Shown in pieces: positions 28,390 to 38,508 of a DNA stretch of 64,000 bases. How positions within the stretch are numbered: the first letter of the stretch is position 1; each line of letters opens with the position of its first letter. Below the pieces are notes generated by a model. That model was not told the origin of the DNA and ran no database searches. It worked only from the letters and a program-made list of their open reading frames with translations. The stretch comes from Streptococcus australis ATCC 700641 (GTDB taxonomy: Bacteria; Bacillota; Bacilli; Lactobacillales; Streptococcaceae), in contig NZ_GL636091.1 in assembly GCF_000186465.1 (NCBI RefSeq), positions 165,188 to 229,187 of the forward strand, read 5' to 3'. A program made the translations under genes and the position numbers.

Positions 28390-29178
28390 CTAATATTCCA
28401 CAATAATATCCGTTTCAAGTTGACGTTTCAAGTTACTAATGGCTTCCTGGTAGCTATGAAATTTCGTCCGATTGGTCGAATCCACCACCAGGTATCCTTT
28501 TTGGAATTGAATAGCTTGATTGCCATCTTCTCCCTTAAAGACCAGAGATTCTAATTGATTTTTTAAATACAGCTGATAATATTCTTGCAAATTTCGTTGC
28601 TGACTATTCGTAAGTACTAGGAAATTGCCGTCTGAAACATAATAAAGTCTCTCATCCTGTATCAGATGGTGGCCAATCAGATAATGAATTTGGTTCAGCG
28701 TCCGATTGTATTCACGAGGATGAATTTGATAGAAGAGTTCCTCATGAGACCAATGGATCAAGAGGGCTTGTAATTTCTGTTCCTGTTGAACACCCATGTG
28801 TTCCAGCAAGCCACGGTAGGCAACTTCAGCGTCTTCTTCTTGGTTTTGAACCTTTGCAACTTCTTTAAATAAATAGTAGCGAATTTTTGATAGTATTCCA
28901 ATCAGAATAGGGAAAGAGAAAAGCAATAACAGTGCCTGGTTTGCAGGGATATACACGACTCCTGCTACCAGAAAGACAATTCCTAAACCGACTGAAATTA
29001 AAATCGTCCAGGTCAGCAGCAAATTGGATAAGACAAGAGAGGCAAACAAGGCTAACACAAGAAAGAGAGCTTCCTCAATAATAATTTCCCGTGCAAAGAA
29101 TAGACAGTATATCAGGACGGCCAATACAAAGCCGACTAAAATAAGCATCCAGTCTCCTAAATGATTCCTTTTTTTCAT
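28390..29178 (-). CDS. Membrane protein with degenerate GGDEF-like domain, exopolysaccharide operon
   Basis: 262 residues. Four hydrophobic helices fill residues 10-97; a soluble domain at about 115-262 has the layout of a GGDEF domain: ALLIHWSHEELFYQI where an active domain has the D-x-D-x-F metal strand, and DERLYYVSDGNFLVL where GGDEF would stand (SDGNF, residues 182-186). The catalytic residues are missing, so it should not make cyclic di-GMP. In the Listeria Pss exopolysaccharide system a degenerate GGDEF protein is the cyclic-di-GMP receptor; streptococci are not generally known to make that signal, so the ligand here is open. It lies 2 nt after the epimerase. Confidence 0.6.
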   Translation of the reverse strand: MKKRNHLGDWMLILVGFVLAVLIYCLFFAREIIIEEALFLVLALFASLVLSNLLLTWTILISVGLGIVFLVAGVVYIPANQALLLLFSFPILIGILSKIRYYLFKEVAKVQNQEEDAEVAYRGLLEHMGVQQEQKLQALLIHWSHEELFYQIHPREYNRTLNQIHYLIGHHLIQDERLYYVSDGNFLVLTNSQQRNLQEYYQLYLKNQLESLVFKGEDGNQAIQFQKGYLVVDSTNRTKFHSYQEAISNLKRQLETDIIVEY

Positions 29179-29180
29179 TC

Positions 29181-30332
29181 CTAAATCTCTCCCTCCATAA
29201 ATTCAGATACCGAGTCAACGAGGCCATAATAGTGCTGAATAGCTTGAACAATCCGCTCAGATGCCTTCCCATCTCCATATGGATTTCGAGCTGAAGCCAT
29301 TTTTTGATACAGATCTGGGTCCGTCAACAGAGCCGTCATTTCTTCCTTGACGCGTTCAGGATCGGTTCCGACCAATTTTAAGGTTCCAGCTTTGACACCT
29401 TCTGGACGTTCGGTCGTATCCCGAAGGACTAAGACAGGCTTGCCTAAAGAAGGAGCCTCCTCCTGAACTCCTCCCGAATCAGACATAATAAAGTAACTTC
29501 TCGAAGCGAGGTTATGAAAGTCAAAGACGTCCAAAGGCGCAATCAAATGAATGCGGTCGTGTTCTCCTAAGATGTCCTTAGCCGCCTCTTGAACAGCAGG
29601 ACTGAGATGGACTGGATAAACGACTTCCAATTCCGGATGGGCATCCACCATTTCTCTCAAGGCACCAAACACAGCCCGCATCGGCTGGCCTTGATTTTCC
29701 CGACGGTGCATGGTCACTAAGACCAGCTTCTTCTGCGGATCTAACTGATCAAGGACCTGATGGTGATAATCCTCTTGTACCGTTAATCGCAGGGCATCAA
29801 TCGCCGTATTCCCTGTAATGAAAATGGACGACTCTGGATGATGTTCCATGAGAAGATTGGCCTTGCTTTCACTGGTTGGGGCAAAATAGAGATCTGCCAA
29901 GTTATCCGTCATTTGACGGTTCATTTCCTCAGGGAAAGGCGAATACTTATCGAAGGTTCTGAGACCCGCCTCTACGTGACCGATACGGACTTGGTTATAG
30001 AAGGCAACCAGACTAGCCGCAAAAGTCGTCGTTGTGTCCCCATGGACCAAAATCATATCTGGTTGCACTTCTTTCACGACTGGGTCAAATTTTTCAAGGA
30101 TTCTAGCCGTGATATCTAGAAGTGATTGGTTTTTCCCCATAATATCTAGATCGTAATCCGGTTGAATGCGGAAGGTCTCTAGCACTTGATCCAGCATTTG
30201 ACGATGCTGAGCAGTCACCACTGTAATCGTTTCAATGGTCTCACTTTGCTTTTGGAGCTCTAGAACCAGGGGAGCCATTTTAATAGCTTCTGGGCGCGTT
30301 CCAAAAACAACCATCACTTTAATCTTTTTCAT
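29181..30332 (-). CDS. wecB: UDP-N-acetylglucosamine 2-epimerase, non-hydrolysing
   Basis: 383 residues. Interconverts UDP-GlcNAc and UDP-ManNAc. Signatures: VVFGTRPEAIKMAPLVLEL, LVHGDTTTTFAASL, IGHVEAGLRTFDKYSPFPEE, TMHRRENQG and MSDSGGVQEEAPSLGKPVLV. The start at 30332 (MKKIKVMVV) is fixed by AAAGGTGAG upstream and by the promoter; a longer reading to 30413 would begin inside the promoter. First gene of the operon. Its placement suggests that the polymer made by the neighbouring glycosyltransferase contains ManNAc. Confidence 0.92.
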   Translation of the reverse strand: MKKIKVMVVFGTRPEAIKMAPLVLELQKQSETIETITVVTAQHRQMLDQVLETFRIQPDYDLDIMGKNQSLLDITARILEKFDPVVKEVQPDMILVHGDTTTTFAASLVAFYNQVRIGHVEAGLRTFDKYSPFPEEMNRQMTDNLADLYFAPTSESKANLLMEHHPESSIFITGNTAIDALRLTVQEDYHHQVLDQLDPQKKLVLVTMHRRENQGQPMRAVFGALREMVDAHPELEVVYPVHLSPAVQEAAKDILGEHDRIHLIAPLDVFDFHNLASRSYFIMSDSGGVQEEAPSLGKPVLVLRDTTERPEGVKAGTLKLVGTDPERVKEEMTALLTDPDLYQKMASARNPYGDGKASERIVQAIQHYYGLVDSVSEFMEGEI

Positions 30333-30391
30333 CATCTCACCTTTTTTACCTTGTGATTTTATTAACAAAATCAACAACATATTTACCATCC

Positions 30392-30420
30392 ATTCTACCT
30401 TCAATTGCTTCATAAGTCAA
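30392..30420 (-). promoter_or_regulatory. Sigma-A promoter of the exopolysaccharide operon
   Basis: On the minus strand TTGACT (30420-30415), 17 nt, TAGAAT (30397-30392); a leader of about 50 nt to the epimerase start. Confidence 0.82.
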
Positions 30421-30668
30421 ACTATCTCAATGCTTTCGTAATACATTTAATCGAATTTTAATAATCTGTAATTTATGTGTAATATTAATTAGTTTAAAAC
30501 CCGTAAAAACCTTGAGATAGCTGGATTTTATGCCATATTTATTTTAATATTCAAATCTTTCAAAAGCTTATTTTAAAGTCATTGAATATGCATTCTATCA
30601 AATATATATTCATCTTTGTACATATTTTTAACCTGGTATTATCAGTGCCTTTCTATTCATTTTTAGGC
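30421..30668. other. AT-rich intergenic stretch without genes
   Basis: About 250 bp, visibly much richer in A and T than the flanking genes, between the exopolysaccharide promoter and the rpoC terminator. I see no coding frame and no repeat of other parts of the window. It may be a regulatory region or the scar of an insertion boundary. Confidence 0.5.
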
Positions 30669-30670
30669 AT

Positions 30671-30709
30671 AAAAAAGAAGCCTTACTGAAGATCAGTAAA
30701 GCTTCTTTT
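30671..30709 (-). terminator. Intrinsic terminator of rpoB-rpoC
   Basis: A 17-bp stem with one mismatch (30673-30689 with 30693-30709), loop AGA and a T run on the minus strand. Confidence 0.88.
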
Positions 30710-30713
30710 AGGA

Positions 30714-33700
30714 TTAATTTTCTTCCACTACAGTTGCTTCAACCATTTCAGTTGCTTCTTCTGTAACAGGAATTTCTTCGATAATTTCAACTTCATTGAT
30801 TGCTTGTGGTTCCAAGTTACGGTAACGAGCCATACCTGTACCAGCAGGAATAATCTTACCAATGATAACATTTTCCTTAAGTCCAAGGAGATGGTCTTTC
30901 TTACCACGAATCGCTGCGTCAGTGAGGACACGAGTTGTTTCCTGGAAGGAAGCCGCTGACAAGAAACTATTGGTTTCAAGAGAGGCTTTGGTGATTCCCA
31001 TAAGGACAGGACGAGCCGTCGCAGGAACCCCACCAGAAATAACCACATCACGGTTGGCATCTGTAAAGTCTGTGATATCCATGAGAGTACCCATGAGAAG
31101 GTCTGTATCTCCTGGATCCATGACACGAACCTTACGGATCATTTGACGCACCATTACCTCGATGTGTTTGTCGCCGATTTCTACCCCTTGGCTACGGTAT
31201 ACTTTTTGTACTTCCGCAAGGAGGTAAGTTTCAACTGACAAGACATCACGAACGGCAAGGAGACGTTTTGGTTGGATAGACCCTTCTGTAAGAGCCGCAC
31301 CACGAGAGACTTGATCTCCCACTTCGACTTTCATGCGGGCTGTGTAAGGGACAACGTATTCTCCCTCTCCAGTCGCACCACGTACAAAGACTTTCTTGGT
31401 CCGTGTAGAAGCATCTTCTTCAATGGCTGTGACTTCCCCTTTGACCTCAGTGATGACCGCTTCCCCTTTCGGATTGCGGGCTTCAAAGATTTCTTGGACA
31501 CGAGGAAGACCTTGCGTGATATCAGTATTTGAGGCAACCCCACCCGTGTGGAAGGTACGCATAGTCAACTGTGTACCAGGTTCCCCGATAGATTGGGCAG
31601 CGATGGTTCCGACTGCTTCACCAACCTCAACCGCATCACCAGTCGCCAAGTTGATACCGTAACAATGACGGCAGACACCATGACGAGTGTTACATGTAAA
31701 GACAGAGCGGATGGTCACTGCTTCAACACCAGCATTGACGATGTCGCGAGCGATATCTTCTGTAATCAAGGTATCTGGACCAACGATAACTTCTCCTGTT
31801 TCAGGGTGTTTAACAGTTTTCTTGGTATAACGACCTGTCAAACGTTCTTCCAATGGTTCAATCATTTCTTTACCATCTGTAATAGAGGTAATCAGAAGTC
31901 CACGGTCAGTTCCACAGTCATCTTCACGAATGATCACGTCTTGGGCAACGTCAACCAAACGACGAGTCAAGTAACCTGAGTCGGCTGTCTTAAGGGCCGT
32001 ATCGGTCATCCCTTTACGAGCACCGTGAGTAGAGAAGAACATTTCGAGTACTGACAAACCTTCGCGGAAGTTTGAAAGGATCGGCAATTCCATGATCCGT
32101 CCGTTTGGAGCGGCCATCAAACCACGCATACCGGCAAGCTGTGAGAAGTTTGAGATGTTACCACGGGCTCCAGAATCCATCATCATAACGATTGGGTTCT
32201 TCGGATCTTGGTTATCAATCAGACGTTTTTCCAATTTCTCACGGGCCGCACGCCATTCAGCTGTAACCGCATTGTAGCGCTCATCATCTGTAATCATCCC
32301 TTTACGGAACTGTTTGGTGATTTGTTCTACACGTTTGTGAGATTCTTCAATGATTTCAGCCTTGTCTTCAACAACTGGAATATCGGCAATCCCCACTGTC
32401 AAACCAGCAAGGGTTGAGTGGTGGTAACCTAAGTCTTTCAAGCGGTCCAAGAAAGCAGATGTTTCTGTTGTACGGAAGCGTTTGAAGATTTCCGCGATAA
32501 TATTTCCAAGGTTTTTCTTCTTGAATGGAACATTTAATTCCAATTTCTCAATCGTCGCTTTGACATCTTGACCAGGCTCCAAGAAGTACTTAGCTGGAAC
32601 GCCTTCTGTCAAGTTAGCATTATTTGGCTCTTGAAGATATGGAAGTTCTGCAGGCATGATATCGTTAAAGAGAATCTTACCAACAGTTGTCAAGAGAATC
32701 TTGTGCTGTTGCGCTTCTGTCCATGGCTTGTTCAAGCTATCCGTTGCAATTCCGACACGAGTATGCAAGTGAACATAACCATTGCGAAGAGCCATGACCG
32801 CTTCATCACGGTCTTTGAAGACCATGCCTTCGCCTTCACGACCAGCTTCTTCCATAGTGAGGTAGTAGTTCCCCAATACCATATCCTGAGATGGGGTAAC
32901 GACTGGCTTCCCGTCTTTCGGATTCAAGATGTGCTCAGCAGCCAGCATCAAGATACGAGCTTCTGCTTGGGCTTCTTCTGAAAGCGGTACGTGGATGGCC
33001 ATTTGGTCCCCGTCAAAGTCGGCATTGTAGGCTTCACAGACAAGTGGGTGCAAGCGAAGAGCTTTCCCGTCAATCAAGACAGGTTCAAAGGCTTGGATCC
33101 CCAAACGGTGAAGGGTCGGTGCGCGGTTCAAGAGAACTGGGTGTTCTTTGATCACTTCTTCCAGGATATCCCAGATACGCTCATCTCCACGTTCGACCAA
33201 GCGCTTCGCTGCTTTCACGTTTTGAACGATGTCACGCGCAACGATTTCGCGCATCACGAATGGTTTAAAGAGCTCGATGGCCATTTCACGTGGCACACCA
33301 CATTGATACATCTTAAGAGTTGGTCCAACGGCAATAACGGAACGCCCTGAGAAGTCTACCCGTTTACCGAGCAAGTTTTGACGGAAGCGTCCTTGTTTCC
33401 CTTTAAGCATGTGGCTCAATGATTTCAGTGGACGGCTACCTGGTCCTGTGATCGGACGACCACGACGACCGTTGTCGATCAAAGCATCGACAGCTTCTTG
33501 GAGCATCCGTTTTTCGTTTTGCACGATGATCCCAGGAGCATTCAACTCAAGCAAACGAGCCAAACGGTTGTTCCGGTTGATCACACGACGGTAAAGGTCG
33601 TTCAAGTCAGAGGCAGCAAAACGCCCACCATCCAATTGGACCATCGGACGAAGATCTGGTGGAATAACAGGGAGGATATTGAGGACCATCCATTCTGGTT

Positions 33701-34367
33701 TGTTCCCAGATTTGTAGAAGGCATCTAAGACATCCAAACGGCGAACAGCCTTCACACGTTTTTGACCAGTTGCAGTCTTCAATTCTTCTTTCAAGACAGC
33801 AATTTCAGCTTCCAAATCCACTTGTTTCAAGAGGTCTTGGATCGCTTCTGCCCCCATCTTGGCAACAAAGGAACCTGGTCCGTATTCACGCAAGCGTTCA
33901 CGGTATTCACGTTCGGTCATGATAGACTTGTGCTCAAGCGGTGTATCTTTTGGATCGATAACCACATAAGCTGCGAAGTAGATGACTTCCTCAAGGGCAC
34001 GAGGGCTCATATCCAAGGTCAATCCCATACGAGAAGGGATACCTTTGAAATACCAGATATGTGATACAGGTGCTTTCAACTCGATGTGCCCCATGCGTTC
34101 ACGACGAACCTTGGCACGTGTCACTTCCACACCACAGCGGTCACAAACGATTCCTTTGTAACGAATCCGTTTGTATTTTCCACACGCACATTCCCAGTCT
34201 TTTGTAGGTCCAAAGATGACTTCATCAAAGAGACCTTCACGTTCTGGTTTCAATGTACGGTAGTTGATTGTTTCAGGTTTCTTGACCTCTCCATAAGACC
34301 ATGAACGGACCTTGCTTGGAGAAGCTAGGGTGATTTGCATACTTTTAAAACGATTTACATCAACCAC
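30714..34367 (-). CDS. rpoC: RNA polymerase beta-prime subunit
   Basis: 1217 residues, full length. Zinc ribbon [20 protein letters not shown] near residue 60, the catalytic magnesium loop [16 protein letters not shown], the bridge-helix region [20 protein letters not shown] and the C-terminal zinc site [13 protein letters not shown] are all seen. GTG start ([12 protein letters not shown]), with AAGGTAAG upstream. Second gene of the rpoBC operon, 151 nt after rpoB with a hairpin in the gap. Confidence 0.98.
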   Translation of the reverse strand: MVDVNRFKSMQITLASPSKVRSWSYGEVKKPETINYRTLKPEREGLFDEVIFGPTKDWECACGKYKRIRYKGIVCDRCGVEVTRAKVRRERMGHIELKAPVSHIWYFKGIPSRMGLTLDMSPRALEEVIYFAAYVVIDPKDTPLEHKSIMTEREYRERLREYGPGSFVAKMGAEAIQDLLKQVDLEAEIAVLKEELKTATGQKRVKAVRRLDVLDAFYKSGNKPEWMVLNILPVIPPDLRPMVQLDGGRFAASDLNDLYRRVINRNNRLARLLELNAPGIIVQNEKRMLQEAVDALIDNGRRGRPITGPGSRPLKSLSHMLKGKQGRFRQNLLGKRVDFSGRSVIAVGPTLKMYQCGVPREMAIELFKPFVMREIVARDIVQNVKAAKRLVERGDERIWDILEEVIKEHPVLLNRAPTLHRLGIQAFEPVLIDGKALRLHPLVCEAYNADFDGDQMAIHVPLSEEAQAEARILMLAAEHILNPKDGKPVVTPSQDMVLGNYYLTMEEAGREGEGMVFKDRDEAVMALRNGYVHLHTRVGIATDSLNKPWTEAQQHKILLTTVGKILFNDIMPAELPYLQEPNNANLTEGVPAKYFLEPGQDVKATIEKLELNVPFKKKNLGNIIAEIFKRFRTTETSAFLDRLKDLGYHHSTLAGLTVGIADIPVVEDKAEIIEESHKRVEQITKQFRKGMITDDERYNAVTAEWRAAREKLEKRLIDNQDPKNPIVMMMDSGARGNISNFSQLAGMRGLMAAPNGRIMELPILSNFREGLSVLEMFFSTHGARKGMTDTALKTADSGYLTRRLVDVAQDVIIREDDCGTDRGLLITSITDGKEMIEPLEERLTGRYTKKTVKHPETGEVIVGPDTLITEDIARDIVNAGVEAVTIRSVFTCNTRHGVCRHCYGINLATGDAVEVGEAVGTIAAQSIGEPGTQLTMRTFHTGGVASNTDITQGLPRVQEIFEARNPKGEAVITEVKGEVTAIEEDASTRTKKVFVRGATGEGEYVVPYTARMKVEVGDQVSRGAALTEGSIQPKRLLAVRDVLSVETYLLAEVQKVYRSQGVEIGDKHIEVMVRQMIRKVRVMDPGDTDLLMGTLMDITDFTDANRDVVISGGVPATARPVLMGITKASLETNSFLSAASFQETTRVLTDAAIRGKKDHLLGLKENVIIGKIIPAGTGMARYRNLEPQAINEVEIIEEIPVTEEATEMVEATVVEEN

Positions 34368-34421
34368 TATTTCTTACCTTTCTTTATGTTCATTCTCAAT
34401 TGTATGTTCTTCTGCTTTTTT

Positions 34422-34448
34422 GTGAAGGAGAGAAGGAACTTCCTTCAC
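34422..34448 (-). other. Intercistronic hairpin between rpoB and rpoC
   Basis: GTGAAGGA and TCCTTCAC form a perfect 8-bp stem. An alternative inner palindrome GAAGGA-AGT-TCCTTC shares the sequence. No T run follows on the transcribed strand, so it is not a standard terminator; it may be an RNA processing site. Confidence 0.45.
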
Positions 34449-34518
34449 ACCTTCAACCCTAAAGCTTGGGGATAGAGAACCTTCTCAGGTCTTCTTCCCT
34501 CTTGAACTACATATTTTA

Positions 34519-37500
34519 TTAATCTTCTTTCCCTTCAGCTTCGAAAGCTGCGCGAGCTTCCTTAGCTGCTTTTTCACGTGCTTTTTCTAGATCATCTACG
34601 TGGATGACATCATCGTCTTCCCCTTCGTCAAGATCGCGAAGTTCGACTTCTTTGTCATCTTCATCTAGGACACGCATATCCAATCCAAGTGATTGCAATT
34701 CTTTGACAAGAACGCGGAAGGACTCTGGCACACCTGGTTTTGGAATTGGTTTTCCTTTGGTAATCGCTTCATAAGCTTTCAAACGTCCATTGACATCATC
34801 TGACTTGTAGGTCAAGATTTCTTGAAGGACATTAGACGCACCATAAGCCTCAAGGGCCCAAACTTCCATTTCCCCGAAACGTTGTCCACCAAACTGAGCT
34901 TTCCCTCCGAGTGGTTGTTGGGTAACCATTGAGTATGGTCCGACAGAACGAGCATGGAGTTTATCATCAACCATGTGGTGAAGCTTAATCATGTACATGA
35001 CACCGACAGAAACACGGTTGTCAAATGGCTCACCAGTCCGTCCATCGTAAAGAATGGTCTTGGCATCGCTATCCATACCCGCTTCACGGACAGTATCCCA
35101 GAGGTCTTCTGAGCTTGCTCCGTCAAAGACTGGTGTTGCGATATGGATACCTAAGTTACGAGCCGCCATACCAAGGTGAAGTTCCATAACCTGACCGATA
35201 TTCATACGTGATGGCACCCCAAGTGGGTTCAACATGATATCAACCGGTGTACCATCTGGAAGGTAAGGCATGTCTTCTACAGGAACAATACGGGATACAA
35301 CCCCTTTGTTTCCGTGACGACCGGCCATTTTATCTCCGACGCGGATCTTGCGTTTTTGTGCGATGTACACACGAACCAACATGTTGACACCCGATTGCAA
35401 TTCATCTCCGTTTGCACGCGTAAAGATCTTGACATCGCGAACGACTCCATCTCCACCGTGAGGTACACGAAGAGAAGTATCCCGCACTTCACGAGATTTA
35501 TCGCCAAAGATGGCATGGAGGAGACGTTCTTCAGCAGAAAGGTCTTTCTCACCCTTCGGTGTTACCTTACCGACAAGGATATCGCCTTCTTTTACTTCCG
35601 CACCAATACGGATAATACCCATTTCGTCAAGGTTTCTGAGTGCATCTTCCCCAACGTTTGGAATTTCACGAGTGATTTCTTCAGGGCCTAACTTAGTGTC
35701 GCGCGTTTCTGATTCGAATTCTTCCAAGTGAACAGATGTATAGACATCCTCTTTCACCAAGCGTTCGCTCATGATAACGGCATCCTCGAAGTTGTAACCT
35801 TCCCATGTCATGTAGGCAACGATTGGGTTTTGACCAAGGGCCATCTCCCCTTTTTCCATAGATGGACCGTCTGCGATAAAGTCGCCTTTTTCAACAACAT
35901 CGCCAACTTTAACAAGGGTACGTTGGTTGTAAGCCGTACCTGAGTTTGAACGACGGAATTTTTGAATGTGGTAAACATCCAATGAGCCATCTTCACGACG
36001 AACTTCTACCTTGTCAGCATCTGCATAGGTAACCTTACCACCATGTTGTGCAATAACTGCAGCTCCTGAATCATGGGCTGCTTGGTATTCCATACCAGTA
36101 CCCACGTAAGGTGCTTTGGGATCAATCAATGGTACAGCCTGACGTTGCATGTTGGCTCCCATAAGGGCACGGTTGGAGTCATCGTTTTCCAAGAACGGAA
36201 TACATGCTGTCGCAACGGCAACTACCTGCTTAGGAGAAACGTCCATGTAGTCGACCTGATCAGATGGGAACTCTTGGTTGTTACCACGGTGACGTCCCAT
36301 AACGATTGGCTCAGCAAAGCCACCCGCTTCGTTCAACTTAGAGTTGGCCTGAGCCACAATGTACTCATCTTCTTCATCAGCTGTCAACCAAACGATTTCG
36401 TTGGTCACCACACCTTTTTCACGGTCTACTTTACGGTATGGTGTTTGGATGAAACCATATTTGTTCAAGTGCCCATAAGATGACAAGTTGTTAATCAAAC
36501 CGATGTTTGGTCCTTCAGGTGTTTCAATTGGACACATCCGACCATAGTGAGTGTAGTGCACGTCACGAACTTCATATCCAGCACGGTCACGTGTCAAACC
36601 ACCAGGCCCTAAGGCAGACAAACGACGTTTGTGGGACAACTCAGAAAGTGGGTTGTGTTGGTCCATGAACTGAGACAATTGTGAAGAACCAAAGAATTCT
36701 TTGATCGCTGCAGTTACTGGACGAATGTTAATGATTTGTTGAGGTGTTAATACTTCATTATCTTGAACAGACATGCGTTCACGAACGTTACGTTCCATCC
36801 GTGAAAGTCCAAGACGAACTTGGTTGGCAAGCAATTCACCAACGGCACGGATACGACGATTTCCGAGGTGGTCAATATCGTCCACACGACCAAGACCTTC
36901 TGCTAAGTTGAGGAAGTAACTCATCTCAGCCAAGATATCTGCAGGTGTTACAATACGAACTTTATCATCTGGATTTGCATTACCGATGATGGTGACAACA
37001 CGGTCTGGATCAGTTGGTGCAACAACCTTGAATTTTTGAAGAACGACTGGTTCTGTCAATACTGCTGAATCATTTGGAGTGTAGACAATCTTGTTCAAAT
37101 CGCCATCCAAGTGTTCTGAGATGCTGTCGATGACATCGCGCGTCATCACGGTACCAGCTTCTACAAGGATTTCTCCTGTTTCGGCATCTACCAATGGTTC
37201 TGCGATCGTTTGGTTCAACAAACGGGTCTTGATATTGAGCTTCTTATTGATCTTGTATCGACCAACAGGAGCCAAGTCATAACGACGTGGGTCAAAGAAA
37301 CGGGCTACCAACAAGCTACGTGAGCTTTCCGCTGTTTTTGGCTCACCTGGACGAAGACGCTCATAAATTTCTTTGAGGGCTTCATCTGTACGAGAATCCA
37401 TTGGGTTTTTGTGGATATCTTTTTCAACAGTGTTGCGAACCAATTCGCTATCCCCAAAGATATCAAAAATCTCGTCGTCACCAGAGAAACCAAGGGCACG

Positions 37501-38088
37501 AACCAAGGTCGTAAATGGAATCTTACGCGTACGGTCGATACGAGTATAAGCAATATCTTTTGAGTCTGTTTCAAGTTCTAGCCAAGCTCCACGGTTTGGA
37601 ATAACCGTTGATCCATAGCCAACCTTACCGTTCTTGTCCACCTTATCATTGAAATAGACACCTGGTGAACGGACGAGCTGAGATACGATGATCCGCTCTC
37701 CACCGTTGATGATAAAGGTTCCCATTTCGGTCATGATTGGGAAATCACCAAAGAAGACTTCTTGTGTTTTGATTTCGCCAGTTTCCTTGTTGACCAAACG
37801 GAAGGTTACAAAGATTGGGGCAGAATAGCTCGCATCATGGATACGTGCTTCTTCCAAAGTATACTTTGGTTCTCTGATTTCATAGCCAACGAATTCCAAC
37901 TCCATTGTGTCTGTGAAGTTCGAAATTGGCAATACATCTTCGAAAACTTCTTTCAAACCATGATCCAGAAAATCTTTAAATGAATCCGTTTGGATTTCAA
38001 TCAAATTTGGTAAATCAAGAACTTCTTTGATTCTTGAAAAACTACGACGGGTCCGATGTTTCCCGTATTGAACGTCATGTCCTGCCAA
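34519..38088 (-). CDS. rpoB: RNA polymerase beta subunit
   Basis: 1189 residues, full length. It starts at TTG (38088) with GGAG 8 nt upstream; the N-terminus [17 protein letters not shown] matches the known streptococcal one. The rifampicin cluster ([16 protein letters not shown], then [15 protein letters not shown]) shows the sensitive-type residues (Ser, Gln, Asp, His, Arg and Ser at the classic positions). Catalytic [15 protein letters not shown] is present. The C-terminus is acidic. Preceded by a structured leader of about 180 nt. Confidence 0.98.
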   Translation of the reverse strand: MAGHDVQYGKHRTRRSFSRIKEVLDLPNLIEIQTDSFKDFLDHGLKEVFEDVLPISNFTDTMELEFVGYEIREPKYTLEEARIHDASYSAPIFVTFRLVNKETGEIKTQEVFFGDFPIMTEMGTFIINGGERIIVSQLVRSPGVYFNDKVDKNGKVGYGSTVIPNRGAWLELETDSKDIAYTRIDRTRKIPFTTLVRALGFSGDDEIFDIFGDSELVRNTVEKDIHKNPMDSRTDEALKEIYERLRPGEPKTAESSRSLLVARFFDPRRYDLAPVGRYKINKKLNIKTRLLNQTIAEPLVDAETGEILVEAGTVMTRDVIDSISEHLDGDLNKIVYTPNDSAVLTEPVVLQKFKVVAPTDPDRVVTIIGNANPDDKVRIVTPADILAEMSYFLNLAEGLGRVDDIDHLGNRRIRAVGELLANQVRLGLSRMERNVRERMSVQDNEVLTPQQIINIRPVTAAIKEFFGSSQLSQFMDQHNPLSELSHKRRLSALGPGGLTRDRAGYEVRDVHYTHYGRMCPIETPEGPNIGLINNLSSYGHLNKYGFIQTPYRKVDREKGVVTNEIVWLTADEEDEYIVAQANSKLNEAGGFAEPIVMGRHRGNNQEFPSDQVDYMDVSPKQVVAVATACIPFLENDDSNRALMGANMQRQAVPLIDPKAPYVGTGMEYQAAHDSGAAVIAQHGGKVTYADADKVEVRREDGSLDVYHIQKFRRSNSGTAYNQRTLVKVGDVVEKGDFIADGPSMEKGEMALGQNPIVAYMTWEGYNFEDAVIMSERLVKEDVYTSVHLEEFESETRDTKLGPEEITREIPNVGEDALRNLDEMGIIRIGAEVKEGDILVGKVTPKGEKDLSAEERLLHAIFGDKSREVRDTSLRVPHGGDGVVRDVKIFTRANGDELQSGVNMLVRVYIAQKRKIRVGDKMAGRHGNKGVVSRIVPVEDMPYLPDGTPVDIMLNPLGVPSRMNIGQVMELHLGMAARNLGIHIATPVFDGASSEDLWDTVREAGMDSDAKTILYDGRTGEPFDNRVSVGVMYMIKLHHMVDDKLHARSVGPYSMVTQQPLGGKAQFGGQRFGEMEVWALEAYGASNVLQEILTYKSDDVNGRLKAYEAITKGKPIPKPGVPESFRVLVKELQSLGLDMRVLDEDDKEVELRDLDEGEDDDVIHVDDLEKAREKAAKEARAAFEAEGKED

Positions 38089-38300
38089 AGTTTTAACTCC
38101 TTTTCTATACTAGGATACCAGCTAGGGGAAACCCCTCTCTGAAGATCCGGTTTCTAGATCGCTTCTGACTACATCAGAATAGTTCTCATCCAGTCGAAAC
38201 GATGCTATGAAGGGGTGTGATCTACATCACGTGAGAAGAAATCTCCTCCGTATCATTCATCCTTTTTGGAATTTTTAGAAAGATTAAGTTTGTGTGACAA
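38089..38300 (-). promoter_or_regulatory. rpoB leader with hairpins and likely promoter
   Basis: A possible promoter on the minus strand is TTGTCA (38300-38295), 17 nt, TAAAAA (38277-38272). The leader holds three perfect hairpins: at 38217-38230 (minus strand GTGAT-GTAG-ATCAC), at 38163-38179 (TTCTGA-TGTAG-TCAGAA) and at 38124-38136 (AGGGG-TTT-CCCCT). The first two share the sequence TGATGTAG. Rfam describes a Lacto-rpoB motif upstream of rpoB in Lactobacillales; whether this is it was not tested. Confidence 0.55.
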
Positions 38301-38325
38301 ATCTGTTTGTTTCTAAAAATAGGCA

Positions 38326-38372
38326 CAAAAAGAGCAGCTAAATCGACTTTTATAAAGTTTGATTTAACTGCT
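38326..38372 (-). terminator. Intrinsic terminator of pbp1b
   Basis: A 12-bp stem with one wobble (38333-38344 with 38361-38372), followed by a T run on the minus strand. The roughly 135 bp between it and the pbp1b stop show nothing else. Confidence 0.75.
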
Positions 38373-38508
38373 GTAAGCTTCTATTTGGACAATATTTCAA
38401 ATAAAGCACACGACAAATTACTTATTCTTATTATATCGTACTTTCACAAAAAACACAAGGTTTTCTCTAGACATGAAAACGATTTTATGGTATTGCACCT
38501 CATTATTT

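Noticed and set aside
30862..37983. Many frames of 60-140 codons antisense to rpoB and rpoC
   Set aside because: Typical shadow frames of conserved coding sequence with biased codon use; no start sites or promoters of their own.
34519..38088. Rifampicin-resistance mutation in rpoB
   Set aside because: The resistance cluster carries the usual sensitive-type residues.
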